Shown one piece after another: positions 21,511 through 33,308 of a stretch of 64,000 nt of DNA (the first letter of the stretch is position 1; the number at the start of each line of letters is the position of its first letter). Source of the stretch: Dichetophora obliterata (Eukaryota; Arthropoda; Insecta; Diptera; Sciomyzidae). Both the position numbers and the translations under genes were made by a program. Location of the stretch: contig OY986435.1 of assembly GCA_963920525.1 (NCBI GenBank), positions 96,083,727-96,147,726 on the forward strand, read 5' to 3'. The notes below the pieces were generated by a model. It worked only from the letters and a program-made list of their open reading frames with translations, was not told the DNA's origin and ran no database searches.

Positions 21511-22300
21511 TACGCTTTAGAATATGATTTGTGGTCTTTTTATGTAGATGACTGCATGAGCTGACCACAGGTGCAACTAATTTTTAAAAATGTCTCATTT
21601 TGTTCATTTTAAAGCCAATTGGTAGCTACATAACGCTCTTTAGCTATGCATATATAATACTCACCACCTATTATGGCTAACTCTTAGAACCGCCGTTAAG
21701 TCATTATAAAATTAGCACCAGTTTGAATACGTGTTAACACGTTTGTAACGCTGCTTTTCATGTTTTATCATAACTTGCTGTTGTTGTTGTTTTGCAGTTG
21801 TTACACATCGCGATATGATGATGGCTATCATCAGTAAACTCATTGCCACCGTTGTTTGCTTGCCACCTTGCACTGGATGGAATGTCGTCCCCACCAACTA
21901 AGTTGTGAGGTGCTGGAAGTTAACTTGTAATGTCCTGCTGCATCTACGTGTGAGCTTCGTTGACAGTAAGTGGAAAACTGTTGTTTCTTTAGTGCACTTG
22001 GTTGTGCTGTTGTTGATGTTGTTTTGTTGCTTGATGACTGCATTAAATCGTAGTCCTATCTTGGAATAGAAAACTAAATTTTCTTTTTACTTTTGAAATA
22101 TTTCTCAAACCGTTTAATTTTGGAATTAAAGGATTTTATTTAATTACTAGATGATCTGGCATAAGTTGTTCTGCGTTTTCCTGTGTTCCATAAATATGGT
22201 TGAAGTTTAAATGTCATATTATGTCTTATGACCTCAACCGGTAGAGTCGCTAAAAAGTTATGCGATCACAAACAGGCCCAACAATGGTTTTATGAATATA
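21511..22300. other. No gene; CAA/CAG-type repeats
   Basis: A GTTGTTGTTGTTTTGCAGTTGTT run (about 21777-21800) and scattered similar words (22005-22025) are opa-like repeats common in fly DNA. The minus-strand Gln-rich frames they create are not supported as genes. Confidence 0.45.
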
Positions 22301-22319
22301 TAAATAGTAAATTTTCTAC

Positions 22320-22592
22320 TAATAAAATATCTCCACTCCAGTGCCACCTATCGGTCCAAATTTGGTCAAAGACTTATTTTTTATTTAAACAATAACACCA
22401 TACATTGTTTGGGCTGAATATGTTCATAAATAAGAATTTTCGACCCTAGTGCCCTAGGGGAATCTAACATAAACAAAAACCATCCAGAGCACCACACGAA
22501 CAAACCGTGTGAATTTAAGGAGGAAAGCTTAAGTGGTTCGGCCGTGATGCTCGGACATACATACGCACCAAAGTTTTTATATATTAAGATTA
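22320..22592 (+). repeat. Dispersed repeat sharing words with 58.9-59.3 kb
   Basis: CTCCAGTGCCACCTATCGGTCC near 22332, the ending TTCGGCCGTGATGCTCGGAC and ACATACATACGCACC with TTTTTATATATTAAGAT correspond in order to CCCAGTGCCACCTACC, GGCCCAGCCGTTTTGGAGTC and TTATATATATAGAT at 58943-59312. Similar endings belong to non-autonomous insect repeats of uncertain class. Confidence 0.5.
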
Positions 22593-23140
22593 TTAATTAT
22601 TATTAAAAAACTAGAATTGTACATTAACACTTACCTTTTATAGTACATAAAAGGACTTATCTTTTATGGCACATCATTATTTTATGTCGAAATCGTGTAC
22701 TTGAGTATCATAATTATACATACATATTTTGGAAATATTCAAAAACTTCAATTTCACATGTTTGAGGTGTAGATTTTAAGTGTGCGTTTTTTGTGTCAAC
22801 TCATATAAAGTATGTTTCCGTACTCGATTCAACTTGATGTTGCTTAAAAGCGTTATTTTACAAAATTTTTGAAAGTCGAGAGAGAAGAATAACATGCAAA
22901 ATGTCACTCTCTTATCTTTTACAATTACTTGAATCGATTACGGAAAAAGACCTATTACTTGCCGTTTTAGTGGAATTGTATAAAGTTTTAATAAATTTAT
23001 GCCATGATGACAAAGATAACATATCTGAGCACAAAGAAATTTAAGTAATTCTAAGAAAAAATGATGAAGACACACCTTATGGAAATGAAGAAGGATTTAA
23101 GCATCCAGATAACGTTAAAAAAGAGGTGCCGATATGACTA

Positions 23141-23310
23141 ATGGTAATCCTAGTTGGAAAAGGAGCTCTGCTGTATATCTGCCCGCAACATGCCTTGGAA
23201 GGTCATCAGACATGCTCGCCTCCATTCCAGCTTATATGTTTTTTCTATAGGCATGTCCTAAGACGACATGTCTGCCAAATGAACTGCCGTGGCATCAATG
23301 CTGCATGCAT
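23141..23310 (+). repeat. TTGGAAAAGGA..CTGCTGTAT repeat, single arm
   Basis: CTAGTTGGAAAAGGAGCTCT, CCCGCAACATGCC, TATAGGCATGTCCTA and CATGTCTGCCAAATGAACTG match, in order, the right arm (read on the minus strand) of the inverted-repeat element at 40862-41180. Confidence 0.75.
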
Positions 23311-24349
23311 TTATTTAAGTTATGCATTATATTTTTTCCATATTAAAAATATATTTTGTTAACTAAAGTATTTTAATTTATTTTTAAAACATACATAAAT
23401 ATGCTCTTTACTACAGGAAAAATTAATAATTCATATTTTTCCGAAATATTTATTTTTATTTATAAAACATATTTTTGAATTACATTTAAGTTGAACAAAC
23501 ATAAAAAAGAACAAGAGCAACAAATTCGTCACTAAAAATATGAAACGAAAAATTATTATACAAAACAAATTTGTTTTTAAATAGCAAACAGCAACAGCAA
23601 ATTTGCGAGGGATCAAAAAAAAAGTGTTTTGTCGTAATCGCTGCTGCTCGTCTATTGATGTGCAAGTCGAAGTCAAAATAAGTCGAAAGTCGACTTTTGC
23701 TTAATAATTTTCGACTTTTGGCAATCAACTTTCTGGTATTGAAAAAAGTCGACTTTTTTTCTTTTTATGCGAAACAAAAACCTTAATGCTAATCTGAGAA
23801 GGGTCTAAACTAATAAACAAAATAGCTGTTTAACACAGAGACCGTACTAAGTATGCATTATATAACTAAAAGAAAAAAAACATAATAATAATTATCTTAT
23901 GAATTTTAAAATTTTGAGAATAAAATAATTATTTCTGCTTTTTATTTTTTAAGGCAAACATTTTTTTAAAATTTTTTAAGCACAAAATAACCAGTAAGGG
24001 GCGTCCATTAATTACGCGAGGCATTAAGGGGGTGGGTGGTTAAGCTGTATCTCACTAACTCTCACGTGGGGAGAGGGGGTTCTCGCAAAAATGACGTAAT
24101 TTTTTATCAGCAAGAAACAGTGTAGAATTATGAGATAACTGGTTAAATTGAGTCAAACGTGTTTCTCTACTAAAATATGACTAAATTTTACACTATAATA
24201 TTTTTCGCGGTTATGCGAGTGCAACAAACTAGCATAGTAGCTCGTCGATTTTTTTACCACACGCGATTCGACGAGCGCTGCGACTTGTGACAGCGACGCA
24301 TGGACAAGCCTCTACTTGTTGTGTTTACGTCCGTAAATGTTTAGTTCAG

Positions 24350-24960
24350 TGGTCAGCACACATGAAGCACATCCCAGTAAGTACATCCATGCATACAGTA
24401 GGCATACGTTTGATGTTTTGTATGCATGCCAGCATAAATGCAAGCTCATTTCCATTTTACATGGCGATGTCAAACAAGAGCATGTGCACTGTGTACCCGC
24501 ACAATTACTATTGCTGTATGCATGGGAAATTCGTAGTACTCTATGCATTCATTGTCATTAATACTGCATGCATACATTACCATTAATACTGTATGCATAC
24601 ATTTGCATTAATATTGTAAGAAAAAAAATTCCTGTTGTCATTAATTAATCATATTATTTATTTCAGTTTTTAAAGTTGTTATATTCTGTTATATTAATTT
24701 ATATTTTGTTAATAAATTGTGTACAACTACACTCCTTAAAGTTTAAATGCACAATGGGAGTTCATATTTTTTAAGCAAAACTATTATGCATGCAAGGTTC
24801 ATGCCTTAGTATGAATACAGCATGCATATTTTAGTATGCACGCCACTGTGTACAAACAAGACGCATACTCTGCGAATTTAGATTATTGTTGTTTTTTTTT
24901 TTAATGACCATACATGCCTTGTCCATGCTTCTGCCTGCATACAGCATGCAGGTTTCCTGT
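24350..24960. repeat. ATGCAT/GCATGC-rich patch
   Basis: Many TATGCATGC, GCATACA and CATGC words occur, with a near-tandem pair CTGCATGCATACATTACCAT / CTGTATGCATACATTTGCAT about 30 bp apart at 24563-24615. All lie within the TAA-flanked element. Confidence 0.55.
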
Positions 24961-24986
24961 AGGTATGTTACTCTGGATATACTGGG

Positions 24987-25819
24987 TAAGGTGCCTCACG
25001 AAAAAAGTTGTTCGGCACAAATGCTCAATACAATCCATGGCTTATGTTATAATGATTCCCCAAATATTTCGACTCTAGCGATAGCCAGCCGGGAGCTGAA
25101 ATGATTTGAAATAACCTCTAAAAATCAAATTATTTTGTAACCATATTGGCTTGTGTAATTGTTGTAAAAAATAAATTTTCAGAAATTATAGCCGGAAAAA
25201 AGGTCTTCCAATCTGCATCAAAAAATTAAAATGTTTGCATTCGGATTAAAAAAATGCTTTTTCATGCATTTTTTTCAAATTAATTTTCACTAAAATTAAA
25301 AAAACCTAATTATTTCTAATGCGATCCTCCTTTTCAAGGAATCGCTGGAAAGGTTTTGAGTGCTCGCATTGATTCTTAGTCGGAATTGCTTCATCTGATG
25401 TATATTAAAAGTAAAATATTAGTTATAAAGTAAACACCTACTGAAAAAATATCGTAAGAAATTAAAAAAAAAATATAAAATTAATGAAGTTATTTGAATT
25501 CTGAAAGTTTTTGTATGGAAATAAAATAAAAAATATCAAAAATATGCATGAAAAGTGGCGTTTTTAACATTTACAATTTTTGATGCAAGTCGGAAGATCT
25601 TTTTCCGGCCTGACAATTAAATTTTTTGCAACTATTACACTAGCCAATATGGTTACAAAATAACTCGATTTTTAGAGGTTATTTCAAACCATTCCACCTA
25701 ACGGGTGGCTATCGCTAGAGTCGAAATATTTGGGGAATCATTATAACATAAACCAAGGATTGTAATGAGCATTTGTGTCGAACAAAATTTTTTTTTCCTA
25801 TGGAGCGTGAGGCTCCTTA
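24987..25819. mobile_element. 833-bp long-TIR element, 8-bp target duplication
   Basis: The ends TAAGGTGCCTCACG and (reverse complement) TAAGGAGCCTCACG open arms of about 270 bp at roughly 80% match: GCACAAATGCTCA.TACAATCC, TGATTCCCCAAATATTTCGA, CTCTAGCGATAGCCA, AATAACCTCTAAAAATC, AACCATATTGGCT. Flanks ATACTGGG (24979-24986) and ATACTGAG (25820-25827) match at 7 of 8. The centre (~270 bp) is AT-rich and non-coding. An 8-bp duplication fits hAT or P-type; class unassigned. Confidence 0.8.
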
Positions 25820-26889
25820 ATACTGAGGCCACCTCCACACCCTATCACGCAGATTGATGGTCATCTGACTATCCCAGATCCTGGTGAGCATGACAGAAAG
25901 TTATTTGCTCCCTTTTTGATTCGCCACTACTTACCGATTCAATCTTTACATGCCTGTATTAACTTTTCATTCATCACAAGTGCTGCAGAGCAGAACCGTG
26001 CACCAGCGCGCAAAGTGGACCTTCACGGATTATCACACGTCGAGCTAATTATCTTCTGTGTGCAAACGATAACGGTGGCTAAATGGAGCAGAGGATTTTA
26101 CCGAAAATCACATGGACATGCTGGTTCCAGTAGTCACTCTCGAGACCACACATGACTTTCTTTAACTTAATAAGTATTTTATTGTTCGATTTTTTTCATT
26201 GTCATTTTAAACTACGATCTCAGTAGTCTTACATTATAGTCTCAACTAGTCCTAAATAAAAGTAATGAAATAAATTATGAGTTTTTTTAATAAAACCAAC
26301 ACAATGAAGCATTAATTAACATTTTTACACTGAAAACACGCATTTTGAACATTCTCACGTGAGATTAGAGGGGGGGGGGGCGAGGGGGTCGAGCCAAATC
26401 ACACGATATCTCACTAGGGGGAGGGGGAAGTCAAAAATCGCAATAATCACCTCACGTAATTAATGGACGCCCCCTAATTTTGGATTTTTATTTTTTAAGG
26501 CAAAAATAAAAAGCAAAACTTGGCCGATTTTTTTTTTGTCACAAAAAACTGGTAAGTTTTGATTTTTATTTTTTAAAGCAAAAATAAAAAGTAAAGTTTG
26601 CCCAATATATTTTCGAGCACAAAATAACTTGTAAATATTTATTTCTATTTTGTAATTAAAAAATTAAAAATAAAATTAGGATTTCAGTTTACGGTTGAAC
26701 CAAAATTGAGAAATTTTTTATAATGGGATTTATGTCATTTCGTAAGTGCTTCGTATGGAGCCGTTCAAGTATTACGTAATCAGATTGGCTGAGTTCCAAA
26801 ATGTATTTCTGTAATGCATCAGAGTGTTTTCAAATATGACCCCCCTCCATTTAAGTGATCTTGTGACTGCCGAAATGTGAATGACAAGC

Positions 26890-27340
26890 AAGAATTTCAA
26901 ATGAAGAAGTTGTGATAGCGGCATCGACATCTAATAATCAAGAATCCGATAACAGTGACATATTATGTTTTTGGGATGAGGTGATTGAAACAAACATGGA
27001 CTCTACAACTGATGAAATTAAAGGAATGCCCACTCATCTGCGCCTTTATCTGGCTCGCCCAGCTGTTTATCGAAAACTTAATAAAAATTTGCTTGTTGTC
27101 TGGAAATGCATGAAAACTGAATTTCCTTTTGCTTAGGCCGTTGCAAAAAATATTTATCAATTGTTGCAACTTCGGTGCCATCCGAAAGGTTATTTTCTCA
27201 TGCTGGTCTCATAGTGAACCAATTGCGAAGCAGGCTTTTGCCAGAACATCTTAACATGTTTGTTTTTCTACGTTCAGTTGGTGAAGACATGTGGTTTATC
27301 AACTCTAAAACTTTCACATCTCTCGTCAAACTGTTTTAAA
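26890..27340 (+). pseudogene. hAT transposase C-terminus with dimerisation domain
   Basis: The frame runs [43 protein letters not shown] and then a stop. After one frame change the plus strand gives [39 protein letters not shown]. This is the hAT C-terminal dimerisation block ([14 protein letters not shown] ... R.L.P..). The N-terminal BED and catalytic regions are absent. It is co-linear with 16479-16980, which lacks this block. Confidence 0.85.
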
Positions 27341-27884
27341 ATTATATCTAACACAAAAATAAAACTTACATGTATCGCTTACGTGGTGCAAAAAAAAGCA
27401 AGGAAAATGCTTCTCTTGTAAAATTTGGTTTATAGCGCTTACGTTACGGCGGTTAGGGCTTGATGTTCAGCCCAATTATGAATAATTTTTCTGGGGAATC
27501 GGAAAAGAGAGTTTTCATTTTTAAGATAGCAGATAGAGACATCACATTTTTTTTTACTTTTTTTTATTTTATTTATTTACTGAAGTACCATGTTTTTGTT
27601 TACTTTTAATAATAAAAATATTTTTCATATTGAATCATTTGCTTCTTAACTGCCCTACAAAAGCCCAACAACATATTTTAAAAAAAGTCGAAAAAAGTTG
27701 AAAAGTCGACTTCTAAAGGTTCAAACTTTTACATTTTCAACGGTTGAAAAAGTCGACTTTTGCTGGCAGTTGCACATCCCTATGCTCGTCACTGGATCAT
27801 CCGAAATAAAAAAAGGGGAACTATAGTTAATGAAATAATGCTCTTGATAACGAAGGGATTTACAAAATTTTAATTTTTTAAAAC

Positions 27885-28150
27885 GGCACGCGATGAGTGG
27901 CGAGTTTGGTGAGCAATTAATCTCACGTTTTGGAGCAGTCATTGGTCGGCAAGATCATGTGATTTGACTCCACTAGACTATTTTTTGGGCTACGTGAAGT
28001 CCCTCGTGTACAGGGAGTTGCAGCCCTCGAAGACAACATTACAGAGGCCATTGTTGAGATACCGGTCGAAGTGCTGGAAGACATATGCCAAAATTTAAGC
28101 TTACGGATGGAGCACCTCAGGCGTAGCCGCGGCAACATTTACATGAAATA
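27885..28150 (+). pseudogene. DD41D transposase C-terminal relic (family B)
   Basis: Plus-strand frames give GEQLISRFGAVI, then (shifted) CDLTPLDYFLGYVKSLVY-like and EDNITEAIVEIPVEVLEDIC followed by NLSLRMEHLRRSRGNIYMK and a stop at 28150. This is the third-Asp block to C-terminus of family B; the first and second Asp are missing. Downstream TCGCTCCAAATAAATATTTC matches the 3' end region of the copy at 56590-57830. Confidence 0.7.
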
Positions 28151-28249
28151 ATCATTAAAAAGTAAATGTAAAAAGTAAAGTGTCGCTCCAAATAAATATT
28201 TCACTCACTATTGCAAACTTTTTGTTTTTTTTTTTAACTTTCATAAATC

Positions 28250-30132
28250 AAACGCTTAAAAAAATCACATTTCGAAACACTACAAGGGTTTCTATAAAAT
28301 AATTTTTATTTAATTAAATACGGGGAAAATTTTTTTGCCCCATCTTTTGTAATGCAGAAACCCTCTCTTTATGAACTAATAAAAAAAAAGTTAAAAAAAT
28401 GTCCTTTTCGGCAATATTTTTATGCAGAATGGTTCCTCTAAGAAAGTTCAAACCCTTAACATTCTACAAAAAGCATTTAATTGATGGCACATGACAAAAT
28501 GGAAGCAGCTTGTTATGTCATCCATGGTCTGCCTCATCATAACTCGATGCCAGACGACATGTTCACTAGCTCACCAACCAGTGCTGGTCATTTGCTCACC
28601 AGGTGTGCATGATTTATGAGATTTGCAATAGATGTGGCAGCTCAGTTGGTGTTGTTAAAATAGAAAATATTTAAGCTTCATGGTTGCTGTTGTCGGTCCT
28701 GTGATTCTTCAATAAAGCCTAGGCTGTGAAGTGATTGAATAACAACGCCATGTGTGCAAAAAAAGAAACAAACCAAAAGGTAGGACCTCAAACACAACTA
28801 CAAAGATAGCAGAGATATAAAAGGATATATTACTACAGGCAAAGTTATATAAAAAAACCTAAAACAGTGTAAATGCCATTTTAAAACGCGGCAACAGGCT
28901 GGCTTGTCAACGCGTTGACCATATAAATGCTTAGTCTACGCTTTGGATGGGGCGCTTCACTGGGAGGATGCATGGAAGAAGGACGTTGTACTGAGTTTGA
29001 AGCCAAGTTGTATCAGGTTATATATAAATATTATTATATCAAGCATAACGGACACACATGTCCCACAAACCAACACAAATACACATTAAAAGGCACAGGC
29101 AGGATGCACTTGTTGGTTGGAAAGGAACTCACATGTTTATGACAGCAGCCACTGAAGCATGGATGAGCTCGTGATTACGTGGTGGTGTGTCGTCCGCATT
29201 GTGTTGACACATGAATTTTGTTGCGTTGCTGTTTTTAACTTTTTGCTGCATGCGCCAGTTTATATTCTTCACAACTTAAGTGTTGTTGCTGTACGTTGTT
29301 GTCATCAGATGCTAGTGAAATCACTCTTTCTAGCCACATCTAAAACGCCACGTTCTGACGGCTAATTGTTATGACTGAATTTTTTGTTGGCGCTCAAACA
29401 ATGAATGCTTATTTTTCTACTTCATACATAAATTTTGATTCATTAGCGTGATGAATGGTTAATTGTGAATGCTGGTTTGCAGTTGGTTTTGTGGTAAATC
29501 GAAGTAGCTCTTGTTACGCTTATTTCGAAGTGTTTAGTTATTGTGTATTTTTAATGGCCACATTGATCCCTAGAGTAATATTTGTCTCAATAGAGTGTTT
29601 TAATAATAAGCACTATAAGCTAGGTACGCTAATAAATGCAAGCAAACTATGTTTACCCAAGTTAAACTTTTGCACCGCACATTGAAGACTCAATCAAGCT
29701 TTAAGCTTTTTTCAATCTATTGCCAGCATTAACTTCAAATATTTTATGGCATCGTCTGCTTTACCTACACCCCTAATTGGCAAGGTAGCATATTCGTTAT
29801 GGCTTTTAATACTATTCAATTGACTGATGTAATGGACAGCAGTCTCCGGGTTAAATGAATTTTATGTCTTCCTACTTGTCTAAAGTAAGTACGGCAGTTT
29901 TAAATTTTAAAGTAGTTAGAAAATTACTTTGCATTTGGTAAGATCTGTGAACACTTCACAGTGGAGAAGATTCACCTATGTTCTTGAATAAAGATTATAG
30001 AAGTATTGAATTAAATTTTATAAATACAATAATTTAATCCTAGTAATTTAATCCGAATGGGAGTGATCCTTTCAAATCCCTTTTTAAAATTTTAAAGCTC
30101 TTATTTTATGCAACCTCTGGCAAATTTTAGCA
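28250..30132. other. Apparently single-copy sequence, no gene recognised
   Basis: This 1.9-kb stretch has a more balanced composition (for example 28500-28760 and 28920-29380) and shows no repeat structure or match to other parts of the window. Short open frames exist but none was recognised. It may be intergenic host DNA. Confidence 0.4.
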
Positions 30133-30134
30133 TA

Positions 30135-31680
30135 CTGTGGTCGGCATAAACATTTTGAGTAAAGTTGGCATCACATGTGCTCTCTGAATAAAATCTAACG
30201 GTAAACGATTTTCTCTTATTGGGATAAATTATTGTAAAACCATGGTGTGAGGAATTTAAATCTGAAAAAACGAAGTCATTTAAGCTACGCTTTTCGAGGT
30301 AGTAAGTCGTTTATTACAAAAAGAAAGAATTTCTTGGCGGCCATAGTAATTTAACGTTTATGTAAGTTATGATTTGGTAATTAATATCAAAGTATTTATT
30401 AGTTATAGTATAATTATTCAACTGCATTCAATTGTATTTGTTTAGTTTAGCTATTCTTTTATAAAAAAAATGGGAAAAAAGTTGGAACTAAGTGATATTT
30501 CTGTCAAAGACATATGCTCCGAGTTACATTTGTCAAAGCAAACCGTTCACCATCAAATAAATAAGCACAAAGAAATAAATTCAATGAAAAATTTGCCACG
30601 TTCTGGCAGAAAACGTAAAACAACACGTAAAGAAGACCAGCTTATTGCACGGGAGTTCTCAAAGAACCCTGGCTTAACTCCAAAAAGCTATGAATTACAG
30701 ATGAAAATTTTTTGTCAAAATCAAGTTAGCAAACGCATAATTTGCAGACGTTTTAAAGAATGTCAATTTGGTACTTAGGAAAATACCGTATATAACGCCT
30801 GCAAATAAAATCAAACGACTCAAATTTGCCAAATATTTTCTCTGCAAGACTATGAGCTTTTGGAACCGTGTTTTGTGGACAGATGAAAGTACGCTTTAGT
30901 ATCACGGCTAACCTAAAAAAAAGATTTGTCTGAATACCAAAGAAAAAGCGAAAAGAAGTAGCTCCAGTCGTACAAGCAAATCGCCGTGGCGGCGGATCGG
31001 TAATATTCTGGGGATGCATTTCCTCTTGTGGCCATGGTGATTTGGTTCGAATTGATGGAACGATGAACCAATACAATTATTTTAATGTCTTCAATGATCA
31101 TGCATTTCTATCTGGTGACAAACTTATTGGTGAGTCATTTATTTACAACAAGATAATGCACCATGTCACAAGAGCAAGTTCATAATGAACTTTTTGAAGC
31201 TTAGATGTCTTAAACTGGCCACCACAAAGCCCTGATTGTAACGTTGTAGAAAATTTGTGGGCCTATATTAAAGGAAAATGAAGCGTTTACTTGACTTCGG
31301 ACTTGGAGTGAGACTATTTCTGAAATAAAAAGTCTTTAGGAGCGAATTCCGGCAGATATTTTTAAAAATCTTATCTTTTTATCTTATATTAAAGATATAT
31401 CGGATATATCTTTTATTAAATTGTTAAGTTTTTGTCATAATTTTTCTTATCTTTAAGCTTAGTTTTGCATAAAATTGAGCTGTCAAAATAATTATGCCTT
31501 CTTTGAAATTAAGTTTTCTTTAATATGCTATTCTCATAAGTTACTTTTAAAAAAATGTACACACTTTTAGTAAGATTTTAAGCAAACAAAAATATATTAA
31601 TTCAGGTTTTCTTAACATGTTTTTTGAAAACTCATAATATTTGCATTTTCTTTCCGTCAAAATAATTATGCCGACTACTG
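30135..31680 (+). mobile_element. Tc1-like element, 1.55 kb
   Basis: TIRs CTGTGGTCGGCATAAACATT (30135) and CAGTAGTCGGCATAATTATT (reverse complement, ending 31680) are flanked by TA (30133-30134, 31681-31682). One decayed transposase lies inside in plus orientation. Confidence 0.85.
30470..31350 (+). pseudogene. Tc1-like transposase, decayed
   Basis: An ATG at 30470 opens a 102-codon frame with a paired helix-turn-helix: SVKDICSELHLSKQTVHHQI, a GRKRKTTRKEDQLI AT-hook-like link and NPGLTPKSYELQMK. Beyond the stop at about 30778 the remaining blocks are in different frames: FWNRVLWTDEST (first Asp), RRGGGSVIFWGCISSCGHGD, QQDNAPCHKS (second Asp, near 31150) and SPDCNVVENLWAYIKGK (Glu block, near 31230-31280). 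At least four breaks separate them, so it is dead. Confidence 0.8.
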
Positions 31681-31687
31681 TACATAT

Positions 31688-31960
31688 CAGAGAACTGCAC
31701 AAGCCTACCAGAAGTCTATTTCAAGTACTTGCTTAACATACAAGTTGCTTGAGCTTGATAATTTTAAATCAAGTATAACTTGAACTTGGATATAAATAAG
31801 CCCATGACAGTTTGCGACAAGCAAGTATGCTAGCTTACAAGAGAACGGCACAAAGTCCCAAGTAAAGGAAAACTTGATGACATTAACAAAAAGCTTGAAA
31901 TTTAAAGTAAGTATCCAAAAACTTCAATGAGCTTGTGTAGGAAAAGCTTAAGAGTATTAA
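31688..31960. mobile_element. Possible hobo-type hAT terminus
   Basis: CAGAGAACTGCA at 31688-31699 is the 12-bp terminal repeat I remember for hobo. It is followed by dense CAAGT/ACTTG words (31720-31800) like hAT subterminal repeats, and a degenerate AGAGAACGGCACAA at 31843. No matching inverted end was found, so this may be a solo or chance terminus. Confidence 0.35.
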
Positions 31961-31999
31961 GACTTAAGGGTTCTGTGGACTCCGTGGTTGGCAGTTTAA

Positions 32000-32880
32000 A
32001 GGGGTAGCTGATTTCGGAATTGATGCCAAAATTTTAAAATCAAGATGCGGATAGAGTTCCCACCTAGATTTTTTTGTATTTTTGCGACTTCTTGTAATTC
32101 TGAAATTCTGACAATGGATTTGTTTCGAATCTAATGTCACAGTTTTAAAATTTAAGATGGAGGTTAGGGTTGCCACCTCAATTTTTATCACAGTATTACC
32201 ACCTAGTAAAATGTATTTTTAAGAGTTTTAAACTTAATTCAAAAGTGTTAGGGATTCGCTGATTTCGAATCTGAATTCAGAATTTTTAAATTTAATATGG
32301 TGGATAGGGTTGCCACCTAATTTATTTTATTTTTATAAATTCGGTGCTGGCGCGAACACTAGGTAAAAATGGTTCGCCGAATCCGAATGTGTTGTCAGAA
32401 TTTAAAAATTGTGTAATTTTTGTATAATAGGATTGCCACCTCATAATATGTATTTTTAAGAGTTTAAAACATCATTTAACAGTGTAATGGGGTCGCTGAT
32501 TTTGAATCTGAATTTAGAGTTTTAAAATTCAAGATTTTGGATAGGGTTGCCAACTAATTTTTGTATTTTTACGAATTCAGTGGTGGCGCGAACACACGGT
32601 GAATCCGAATCCATTGTCAGAATTTCAAAATTATGTAATTTTTGAATAATAGGGTTGCCACCTCTTAATATGTATTTTTAAATGTTTTGAACATCATTTT
32701 ACAGTGTTTTGATTTCTTTTAAACTTTTAAATAATGTTTAAAACTCTTAAATATACATTTTACTAGGTGTCAATACTGTGGCAAAAATTGAAGTGGCAAC
32801 CTTAGCCTACATCTTAAATTTTAAAACTGTGATATTAGATTCGAAATCAAAGCCGCTGTCAGAATTTCAAGAATAAATTA
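32000..32880. repeat. ~237-bp satellite-like tandem array
   Basis: TGGATAGGGTT recurs at 32301 and 32538 and TGGCGCGAAC at 32348 and 32584 (period 236-237). Each unit contains two (A)TAGG(G/A)TTGCCACCT words, GGGGTCGCTGATTT(C/T)GAATCTGAATT and TATTTTTAAGAGTTT(T)AAA. A degenerate first unit begins near 32000, and a partly inverted unit (GTGGCAACCTTAGCC) occupies 32720-32880. Confidence 0.8.
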
Positions 32881-33162
32881 AAAGTAAAAATACAAGTAAA
32901 ACGCTGCGCAATCGCTGTGATCATGTCATTCTCTCTGCGTTTTTGTTGTAGATTTGCTTGGTAATTGTTGTTGTGCAGTTAGCTTTAATTTTTTTGTAGA
33001 TGTTATTTGGTAGCTACAGTCGGCATATGATAATCGAAGTATTTTTATAACGCTTTATATATATGTACATAAAAACACTTACACAAAAAACCTGCAAAAT
33101 AAATTTATATTTACAGTTGTAATTGAATTACTACAGTCTGCTCATCATAAGCGTTATATTTC

Positions 33163-33308
33163 TTACCGCCTAATGTTGTAAATCGAAAACGCAAACAAAC
33201 GACAAGTAAGACACGAGAAGCAACACCTTTTTTATACAAAATTCTATTGCTTCTCGTGTATTGCTTGTCGTTGGTTTGCGTTTTCAATTTACAACACTTG
33301 GCGGTTAA
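33163..33308. repeat. Long hairpin, 59-bp arms, 53/59 paired
   Basis: The left arm (33164-33222) includes GTTGTAAATCGAAAACGCAA and ACACGAGAAGCAA; the right arm (33248-33307) is its complement with six mismatches. The loop is about 24 nt. If transcribed, either strand would make a hairpin RNA with a continuous 13-bp terminal helix and long internal helices. Confidence 0.85.

Larger units (their letters stand above)
23998..26474. mobile_element. TAA-flanked element (PIF/Harbinger-like ends)
   Basis: Termini GGGGCGTCCATTAATTACGC at 23998 and the reverse complement of GGGGGCGTCCATTAATTACG at 26474 bracket about 2.5 kb. TAA occurs directly outside each end (23995-23997, 26475-26477), and the neighbouring host tandem unit shows an unbroken GGTAAGTTTTG, supporting a 3-bp duplication. 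Three-base TWA duplications suggest PIF/Harbinger; no transposase was recognised. It holds another element at 24987-25819. Confidence 0.65.
23653..27782 (+). mobile_element. hAT element, family A copy 2, with nested insertions
   Basis: Ends TATTGATGTGCAAGTCGAAG (23653) and the reverse complement of TAGGGATGTGCAACTGCC (27782) are flanked by a perfect 8-bp duplication TGCTCGTC (23645-23652 and 27783-27790). Subterminal AAAAGTCGACTTT repeats occur at both ends. The interior has ~80-bp A/T-rich tandem units (TTTTTATTTTTTAA(G/A)GCAAA ... GCACAAAATAAC) that the 23998-26474 element has split. The transposase is reduced to the C-terminus. Confidence 0.9.

Noticed and set aside
21780..22040. Gln-rich minus-strand frames as host opa-type protein
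   Set aside because: They come from GTT/CAA microsatellite DNA and lack any domain or splice structure.
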